From assembly GCA_041671525.1 (NCBI GenBank), contig JBAZBJ010000021.1, positions 1-10,417 on the forward strand: DNA of 10,417 nucleotides. Reading direction: 5' to 3'. The DNA is from UBA11098 sp041671525 (GTDB lineage Bacteria; Patescibacteriota; Minisyncoccia; Moranbacterales; UBA2206). A program made the position numbers and the translations under genes. Below the pieces are notes generated by a model. It was not told the DNA's origin. It made no database searches and saw only the letters and a list, made by a program, of their open reading frames with translations. Of the stretch, positions 5,135-8,828 are shown piece after piece; the first letter of the stretch is position 1; every line of letters begins with the position of its first letter.

Positions 5135-5211
5135 TAATTCTTTTAGGATTTAATGAGTAATATGAAAGTTGATTATTTTGATGAATTTATTTGCTGAATA
5201 TAGCTTCCTCT

Positions 5212-5227
5212 ATTTTAAAAAGAAAAG
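5212..5227 (-). terminator. T-rich terminator after tRNA-Asn
   Basis: Immediately past the tRNA 3' end, the minus strand reads CTTTTCTTTTTAAAAT, with runs of four and five T. Archaeal RNA polymerase ends transcription at such T-tracts, so this probably ends the tRNA transcript. No hairpin is seen apart from the tRNA itself. Confidence 0.5.
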
Positions 5228-5300
5228 CGTCCTCGGCAGGACTCGAACCTACGACCCCATGATTAACAGTCATGTGCTCTACCAGCTGAGCTACGAGGAC
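5228..5300 (-). tRNA. tRNA-Asn (anticodon GUU)
   Basis: A complete 73-nt cloverleaf on the minus strand. The acceptor stem GTCCTCG/CGAGGAC is seven perfect pairs. The D arm is GCTC...GAGC with an AGCTGGTA loop. The anticodon arm CATGA/TCATG encloses CTGTTAA with anticodon GTT at 5265-5267. The variable loop is GGGTC, and the T arm GTAGG/CCTGC encloses TTCGAGT. The discriminator base is G at 5228. CCA is not encoded, as is usual in archaea, and must be added after transcription. There is no intron. A TATA box at 5324-5331 lies about 27 bp upstream and a T-rich terminator follows directly, so it is probably a single transcription unit. Confidence 0.97.
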
Positions 5301-5323
5301 ATAGAAAAAGAAATTAAGAACAA

Positions 5324-5331
5324 TATTTAAA
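5324..5331 (-). promoter_or_regulatory. TATA box of tRNA-Asn, overlapping the end of the KH-protein gene
   Basis: On the minus strand TTTAAATA is centred about 27 bp before the mature tRNA 5' end (5300). It overlaps the stop codon of the upstream KH-protein gene (5327-5329), so the tRNA promoter is built into the end of a coding region. Confidence 0.6.
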
Positions 5332-5848
5332 GGTTTTCTTGAGCCTTTTTTTCTTCTTTTAACCCCAAGTCAAGGACTGGAGGAATCCTGTGCTTTTCAA
5401 GAAAAGCATAAACATTTGCATGCTTTGCACCGCGGGCTATTGACTCAATTGCATCCTGAGCATTTTTAATGCTTTCTGGAGCACCAATAATTCCAACACA
5501 ATTGTCTTTTATTTCAAAGAAACAGCCTGTTAGCTCGCATAATGTTCTTAGAGCTTTTCCTTTTGTGCCTATAATTCTTGCACGTACAGTTTTCAAATCT
5601 TTTTTTCTAGAATAATCTCTTATGTTTAGGATTTCAAAATGAAAATCTTCTTTTCTTATCAGCTCTGCAATTGAAAGCGGAAAGCCAAGATTTAATGCAT
5701 CAATCATTTTTTCAGCAAAGTATTCATCATCTCCATTTCCCTCTATTATCAGCTCATCATTGCTTATTGTCATCTTGACATTTAAGAGCTTTTCAAGTTT
5801 CTTTCTTGTTCTTTTTATCAAGGGATTTTCAATATGAAATTCTTTCAT
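5327..5848 (-). CDS. Dim2/PNO1-type KH-domain RNA-binding protein
   Basis: A 173-residue archaeal homologue of eukaryotic Dim2/PNO1. The family binds near the 3' end of small-subunit rRNA and acts in 30S maturation. Two KH modules are visible. The N-terminal one (about 1-65) is degenerate, without a clear GxxG. The second has RIIGTKGKALRTL (91-103) with its GTKG loop at 94-97, then LTGCFFEI (106-113). The C-terminal GAKHANVYAFLEKHR (140-154) is the family's typical terminal helix, followed by a charged tail. The ATG at 5848 has no Shine-Dalgarno. A moderate TATA-like TCTTAAAA near 5871-5879 would give a leaderless transcript from the 38-bp gap after aIF1A. In many archaea aIF1A, RIO1 kinase and this gene are neighbours; here RIO1 is not between them. 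Confidence 0.9.
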   Translation of the reverse strand: MKEFHIENPLIKRTRKKLEKLLNVKMTISNDELIIEGNGDDEYFAEKMIDALNLGFPLSIAELIRKEDFHFEILNIRDYSRKKDLKTVRARIIGTKGKALRTLCELTGCFFEIKDNCVGIIGAPESIKNAQDAIESIARGAKHANVYAFLEKHRIPPVLDLGLKEEKKAQENL

Positions 5849-5886
5849 GTTAAAATTAAAGAAGCAGGGGTTTTAAGATTTTCTGA

Positions 5887-6219
5887 TTAGAACTCGTTCT
5901 TTTCCTGCTTTAAGTAGCCGTTAGCTTTCAGCCAGTCAATCTGTGCTGGCCTGTATTTGAATATAACATCACCTTTATCTGCGTCAAGCTCCCAGAGCTC
6001 AATTATAACAACATCATTAGGTCTAAGCCATAAATCCCTTTTTAGCCTGCCAGGAACACGACAGACACGGGTTTTGCCATCAAGGCAGGCAACCATCATT
6101 TTGTTTCCTCCAAGCCTTTGTTCTATAATGCCTATTACTTCTCTGTTTCTTGGAAGCCTCACTCTTGTAACTTTCTGCTCTTCTTCTGGAGCCTGATTAT
6201 GCTTGAATCTATTGTTCAT
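5887..6219 (-). CDS. eif1a: Translation initiation factor aIF1A
   Basis: A 110-residue archaeal initiation factor 1A, homologue of eIF1A and IF1. It binds the A-site region of the small subunit and helps start-site selection. The basic, unstructured N-terminus (1-17) precedes the S1-like OB fold: VRLPRNREVIGIIEQRLGG (20-38), MMVACLDGKTRVCRVPGRLKR (41-61), and WLRPNDVVIIEL (64-75). A C-terminal helical part (84-103: DVIFKYRPAQIDWLKANGYL) follows, as in full-length aIF1A. The length is normal. The ATG at 6219 lacks a Shine-Dalgarno. TTTATAAA at 6241-6250 lies about 26 bp upstream and partly overlaps the end of DUF424, so the gene probably has its own leaderless promoter inside the cluster. Confidence 0.97.
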   Translation of the reverse strand: MNNRFKHNQAPEEEQKVTRVRLPRNREVIGIIEQRLGGNKMMVACLDGKTRVCRVPGRLKRDLWLRPNDVVIIELWELDADKGDVIFKYRPAQIDWLKANGYLKQEKNEF

Positions 6220-6240
6220 TTTTCTTTTAAGCTGAATTAG

Positions 6241-6250
6241 TTTATAAAAT
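6241..6250 (-). promoter_or_regulatory. TATA box for aIF1A
   Basis: ATTTTATAAA on the minus strand is centred about 26 bp before the aIF1A ATG and abuts the stop of the DUF424 gene. No Shine-Dalgarno lies between, which suggests leaderless initiation. Confidence 0.55.
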
Positions 6251-6546
6251 TATAGAAGAATCAATGCGAAAGGCACGCCTTGAATGGTTTTAATTTCCTC
6301 TTTTTCTATTACTCCTGCTTTTAGAGTTGCTGCAACTGACTTCTTGCCAACTATATTGAATGTTGCATCCTCTTTCTTCATGTCTATTAGAATTTCTATA
6401 GCTTCTTTTTCAGAAGTTTTTTCTCCGTTATAGAAAGATTCCTTAATATCCAGCTGAAATTCTCCTTCTTCAAATTTCTTGCCGATTAAATCAGAATCAC
6501 AGATAATCACAATGTCCCTGTAGGATTTAATGATTCTTATTAGCAT
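6250..6546 (-). CDS. DUF424 family protein
   Basis: A 98-residue member of the archaeal DUF424 family; its biochemical role is not known. Typical segments are CDSDLIGKKFEEGEFQLDI (residues 16-34), FYNGE (38-42), the central FNIVGKKSVAATLKAG (63-78), and IQGVPFA near the C-terminus (88-94). It is a small alpha/beta cytoplasmic protein without membrane segments. The start ATG (6544-6546) overlaps the stop TAA of the DUF5679 gene by one base (TAATG). The two are therefore almost certainly co-transcribed and may be translated by re-initiation. Placement between aIF2beta and aIF1A suggests a translation-related role, but that is guilt by association. Confidence 0.9.
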   Translation of the reverse strand: MLIRIIKSYRDIVIICDSDLIGKKFEEGEFQLDIKESFYNGEKTSEKEAIEILIDMKKEDATFNIVGKKSVAATLKAGVIEKEEIKTIQGVPFALILL

Positions 6547-6737
6547 TAGAAAGCTTTTTTTGCCCCGGCCTTAATTGCTTTCTCTGCATTCTCTTTAGAC
6601 ATCATAGCACAAATGCTTGTACCACAACTTGGGCACTTGCCTTTTGCCATGTATCCACCACGTGCAGTTTGAACAATTTCAGCGTTCTTCATTTCTTTTC
6701 CTTTCTCTTTGCACTTTACACAATAACCTGATACCAT
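6546..6737 (-). CDS. DUF5679-type zinc-ribbon protein
   Basis: A 63-residue protein with two Cys pairs, CVKC at 6-9 and CPSC at 35-38, separated by EIVQTARGGYMAKG. This is the pattern of the DUF5679 zinc ribbon found across archaea. A short basic helix (49-62) follows. One zinc ion is probably held by the four cysteines; the binding partner is unknown. The ATG at 6737 has AAGGAG five bases upstream (6743-6748) and a TATA-like CTTTAAAAATC at 6777-6787, giving a short leader. It overlaps DUF424 by one base at its stop, so the two form an operon. Its setting among initiation factors suggests a nucleic-acid or ribosome-related task, which is inferred. Confidence 0.85.
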   Translation of the reverse strand: MVSGYCVKCKEKGKEMKNAEIVQTARGGYMAKGKCPSCGTSICAMMSKENAEKAIKAGAKKAF

Positions 6738-6742
6738 TTTAA

Positions 6743-6748
6743 CTCCTT
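6743..6748 (-). promoter_or_regulatory. Shine-Dalgarno of the DUF5679 gene
   Basis: AAGGAG on the minus strand ends five bases before the ATG at 6737 and fixes that start. It is one of only a few clear Shine-Dalgarno sites in this window. Confidence 0.6.
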
Positions 6749-6776
6749 TTTTAGTTGATAATTCAAGGAAAATTCG

Positions 6777-6787
6777 ATTTTTAAAGC
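6777..6787 (-). promoter_or_regulatory. TATA box for the DUF5679-DUF424 operon
   Basis: CTTTAAAAATC on the minus strand is about 45 bp before the ATG at 6737. Initiation near 6757 would leave a leader of about 20 nt carrying the Shine-Dalgarno. Confidence 0.45.
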
Positions 6788-6825
6788 TTTGTTTGCGGGA
6801 AATTCAAAAAGAAATATTTTTAAAT

Positions 6826-7233
6826 TCAAATTTTTCCGACGGCATGTTTTGCTCCACATGCCATGCAGTTCATAAATATTAGTCTATCTTCTTTTTTTAA
6901 TTCTGTATCCGGCTTTCCACATTCTTTGCATAAGACGTATTGCTTTACATACTGCTCGATTTTTTGGTTAATCTTTGCACTTGGAACTGTCATATTTAAT
7001 ACTAGCCTGTCTCCTTCTCTTTGTCCTGATGCTGCCAATTCTTTAAGCATGAATTTTTGGAAGTGCTCTGGGTCTCTTCTTATATGAGAAGCTATTTGAG
7101 CAAAGTTTGTAAGAATTGTTTTCTTTCCTTCAAAATGCCCCTCTGCCTTTGGAATTTCAAACCTCTCGCTAGAGCTTTCCACTCTCTTGACTTTTTCATA
7201 TGCCTGATTTAATAGCTCTTCATAACTTGCCAT
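6826..7233 (-). CDS. eif2b: Translation initiation factor aIF2 subunit beta
   Basis: A 135-residue aIF2beta, the subunit of the aIF2 heterotrimer that helps deliver initiator Met-tRNA to the small subunit. The three family regions are present. An N-terminal helix (YEELLNQAYEKV, 4-15) docks to aIF2gamma. A central alpha-beta domain carries KTILTNFAQIASHIRRDPEHFQKF (38-61) and ends in YVLCKECGKPDTEL. A C-terminal zinc ribbon has Cys at 102, 105, 123 and 126. The length matches archaeal members. The ATG at 7233 has no Shine-Dalgarno and a TATA box about 25 bp upstream (7254-7264), so it is probably leaderless. It opens a run of translation genes on this strand. The alpha and gamma subunits are elsewhere. 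Confidence 0.97.
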   Translation of the reverse strand: MASYEELLNQAYEKVKRVESSSERFEIPKAEGHFEGKKTILTNFAQIASHIRRDPEHFQKFMLKELAASGQREGDRLVLNMTVPSAKINQKIEQYVKQYVLCKECGKPDTELKKEDRLIFMNCMACGAKHAVGKI

Positions 7234-7253
7234 AATTGAGAAAGATTTGAAGA

Positions 7254-7264
7254 GTTTATAAGGG
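7254..7264 (-). promoter_or_regulatory. TATA box for aIF2beta
   Basis: CCTTATAAACT on the minus strand is centred about 25 bp before the ATG at 7233, the expected leaderless spacing. It lies just past the stop of the 37-residue microprotein gene. Confidence 0.55.
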
Positions 7265-7271
7265 TTTTGAG

Positions 7272-7385
7272 TTATTTTATAAGGCTTAAAAGGTAGAGTA
7301 TCTGCAAGATAACACTTACTGCTATGTAAATCAGCCTATTTTTCTTCTTGGTTTTTTTATTTTCTATTTTTCTAAATTTTACCAT
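7272..7385 (-). CDS. 37-residue single-pass membrane microprotein
   Basis: A very short gene: ATG at 7383-7385, TAA at 7272-7274. The N-terminal half is strongly basic (KFRKIENKKTKKKNR, residues 3-17). It is followed by about 18 hydrophobic residues, IYIAVSVILQILYLLSLI (19-36), and a final Lys. This is the layout of a single membrane helix with a cytosolic basic N-terminus. Support for a real gene: a TATA-like element (7405-7415) centred 25 bp before the ATG, a stop codon directly before the ATG that fixes the start, and a position in an otherwise empty gap. It resembles in layout, but not in clear sequence, small Sec-type subunits such as SecG/Sec61beta or SecE, which are longer. The function is unknown. 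Confidence 0.55.
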   Translation of the reverse strand: MVKFRKIENKKTKKKNRLIYIAVSVILQILYLLSLIK

Positions 7386-7404
7386 TTACCGACGTGGAAT
7401 GAGG

Positions 7405-7415
7405 CTTATTAAATG
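7405..7415 (-). promoter_or_regulatory. TATA-like element for the 37-residue gene
   Basis: CATTTAATAAG on the minus strand is centred about 25 bp before the ATG at 7385, with no Shine-Dalgarno after it. This is the same spacing as at neighbouring leaderless genes. Confidence 0.45.
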
Positions 7416-7439
7416 TTTGCTGAAGTTTTAATCCGACTG

Positions 7440-7449
7440 CATATAAATT
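7440..7449 (+). promoter_or_regulatory. TATA box for the 7475 gene
   Basis: CATATAAATT lies about 29 bp before the GTG at 7475. No Shine-Dalgarno is seen between them, so a leaderless or very short-leader transcript is likely. Confidence 0.5.
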
Positions 7450-7474
7450 TATAGAATTTTCTATACTTTCAATT

Positions 7475-7768
7475 GTGGAAAAAAGCGAAAAAGAAATCAA
7501 AGATTTAGTAAGAAGAGTTTTAGGAATGAATGTGTTTAGCGGCAGAGTAAGCTTTATTAAAACTCCTAAAGGAGAGAGAAGGCTGGCTGTTTGGAGTCAG
7601 GGATTTGTTCCGCAGATTATGTTTAGAATTGATTACAACCATGATATTTTTTTTGTAACTGACAAAAAATACCTTGAGAAGGCAGAAAGAGTTGCTTCAA
7701 TCTACGAAAATATTTTCTTAAGAGCTAAAGGGCAGTATGTTGATGTAAAGAAAGAATATAGAGAATAA
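7475..7768 (+). CDS. Uncharacterised 97-residue protein
   Basis: I do not recognise this protein. It begins with GTG and has an N-terminal amphipathic helix (EKEIKDLVRRVLGM, 5-18). A likely beta-rich middle follows (GRVSFIKTPKGERRLAVWSQ at 23-42, IMFRIDYNHDIFFVTD at 48-63). It ends with a helix (KYLEKAERVASIYENIFL, 65-82) and a charged tail. It has no membrane segment, cysteine or known motif. The strand-rich core with one long helix could be a small alpha/beta domain. It is the only plus-strand gene inside a 5-kb minus-strand block and has its own TATA box. It ends five bases before the stop of the convergent gene. Start choice: the GTG has the TATA at correct spacing and no better codon lies upstream. 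Confidence 0.6.
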   Translation: MEKSEKEIKDLVRRVLGMNVFSGRVSFIKTPKGERRLAVWSQGFVPQIMFRIDYNHDIFFVTDKKYLEKAERVASIYENIFLRAKGQYVDVKKEYRE

Positions 7769-7773
7769 TAGAA

Positions 7774-8109
7774 TTAAGGCAAATGTGCAACTCTCTGCCA
7801 GTATTTTCCTATTGTTCCTTTTTCATCGCCTTCTTTTTCATAGAATTTTTTAAAGCAAGAAGGATGCATTGAAAGCCCGTGATAGCGCCTTAATTGCGAA
7901 GAGTTTGGAATTAGTTCATTGCATTCAGAGCATCTTGGCACTTGGCCATTAGCCCACNNNNNNNNNNTTTTTTCCTGATACTCCAGCATTAATTCAGCAT
8001 ATAGTTCAGCAAAATCTTTATCTGACAATGCGAGTACTTTTTCATAGTCTAAAGTTCTTATCGCCATGCCTTTTATCAATTGACCATAAATGGTGAATCT
8101 TTCTTTCAT
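7774..8109 (-). CDS. Uncharacterised zinc-finger-like protein, interrupted by an assembly gap
   Basis: About 111 residues as assembled, with ten undetermined bases (7958-7967) in the middle. The first part (about 47 residues) is acidic and helical (YEKVLALSDKDFAELYAELMLEYQ). After the gap comes CSEC...YHGLSMHPSCF, a CxxC, then His and Cys spaced as in a single small zinc finger, and a basic/polar tail. I do not recognise the family. The Ns are a scaffold placeholder, so the true length and even the frame across the gap are not certain. Both sides are open in the same frame as shown, which favours one gene. The ATG at 8109 is 15 bp after the stop of the RPA-like gene with no clear promoter or Shine-Dalgarno, so it is probably co-transcribed with it. 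Confidence 0.55.
   Translation of the reverse strand: MKERFTIYGQLIKGMAIRTLDYEKVLALSDKDFAELYAELMLEYQEKXXXXWANGQVPRCSECNELIPNSSQLRRYHGLSMHPSCFKKFYEKEGDEKGTIGKYWQRVAHLP
7958..7967. other. Assembly gap (10 N)
   Basis: Ten undetermined bases inside a minus-strand coding region, next to a T-run. A fixed 10-N run is a usual scaffolding placeholder, so the real gap length is unknown. Confidence 0.97.
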
Positions 8110-8124
8110 TTTGATGAGACTGAT

Positions 8125-8751
8125 TTATCCCAGCCAGCGAACTTTTCCTGGCCTTGGCTCAAATATTATTCCTTCTTCAAGAAGCTTTTTTATTTCCTGG
8201 TTTATTATTTCAGGAGAGGTTTCTCTTATTTCCATTATTATTGAGTCTGTTTCCAATCCTCCCTGGGACTCTGAATTTTTTATTAAATCAAGAATTTTGT
8301 CTTTTATTGCCTTTACCTGAGTTTTTTCAAGAGGAGATGCGGTTTTTGATTTTTCTTTTTCTATTTCTAATTTTCTCACTAAAAGGTATTTTGAATCAAG
8401 ATTTGTAAGTATTTCAGGAGCAATGTACAATTCATTGTTATAGCTTCTTAACAAGCCTATAATTAAAACTGTCTGGCCTTGGCTGAATTTTTTGAATTTC
8501 TCTGAATCATCTCCAAAAGATTTCAGCTTTATCTGGCCTGAGCCATCATCAATAGTAAATGCCAAATAGCGGCTTTCTGCCTGGCTGTCATATTTATCAA
8601 TAATATTTCCAACAACATTTACTCTTATTATTTTTTTGTTTCCAAGTTCTAGAAAAGAAAACCTTTCACCATCAAGAATTGGTTTGCCTATAAGCAAGTC
8701 ACCTATTCTAAACTTAAATGCAATATGCCTCTTAAATTGCTCGTCTGGCAT
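8125..8751 (-). CDS. RPA32-like single-stranded DNA-binding protein (OB fold + winged helix)
   Basis: A 208-residue protein with the plan of an archaeal RPA32-type subunit. An N-terminal segment (about 1-40) leads to an OB fold (41-117). The OB fold carries IIRVNVVGNIIDKY (41-54), YLAFTIDDGSGQIKLKSFGD (62-81) and GQTVLIIGLLRSYNNELYI (92-110), the usual anti-codon/RPA OB pattern. A charged linker (118-145) joins a C-terminal winged-helix domain (146-208) ending LLEEGIIFEPRPGKVRWLG. Such proteins protect single-stranded DNA in replication and repair. The ATG at 8751 has AAAGGAGGA (8758-8766) six bases upstream and a TATA box at 8794-8802. It lies 77 bp downstream of mcm on the same strand, which supports a replication role. 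The other RPA subunits are not in view. Confidence 0.82.
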   Translation of the reverse strand: MPDEQFKRHIAFKFRIGDLLIGKPILDGERFSFLELGNKKIIRVNVVGNIIDKYDSQAESRYLAFTIDDGSGQIKLKSFGDDSEKFKKFSQGQTVLIIGLLRSYNNELYIAPEILTNLDSKYLLVRKLEIEKEKSKTASPLEKTQVKAIKDKILDLIKNSESQGGLETDSIIMEIRETSPEIINQEIKKLLEEGIIFEPRPGKVRWLG

Positions 8752-8757
8752 TATGAT

Positions 8758-8766
8758 TCCTCCTTT
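8758..8766 (-). promoter_or_regulatory. Shine-Dalgarno of the RPA32-like gene
   Basis: AAAGGAGGA on the minus strand, six bases before the ATG at 8751, fixes this start. It is one of the two strongest Shine-Dalgarno sites in the window; the other is that of ftsZ. Confidence 0.65.
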
Positions 8767-8793
8767 GTTCCATTTTTACAAAATGCCAGGATT

Positions 8794-8802
8794 GTTTATA
8801 AG
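8794..8802 (-). promoter_or_regulatory. TATA box for the RPA32-like gene
   Basis: CTTATAAAC on the minus strand lies between the mcm stop and the RPA-like ATG. Initiation about 25 bp downstream would leave a leader of about 20 nt with the Shine-Dalgarno. The gene can therefore be expressed apart from mcm. Confidence 0.5.
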
Positions 8803-8828
8803 TTTTTGTGAGGTTTTGAATATAAGAT

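Noticed and set aside
5154..5198. Short ORF of 13 codons between the RHH-like gene and tRNA-Asn
   Set aside because: Too short, with no promoter spacing or distinctive composition. It is most likely 3' untranslated sequence.
7272..7385. Identification of the 37-residue protein as SecE or SecG/Sec61beta
   Set aside because: The basic-then-hydrophobic layout is similar, but it is much shorter than those subunits and no conserved Sec residues can be recognised.
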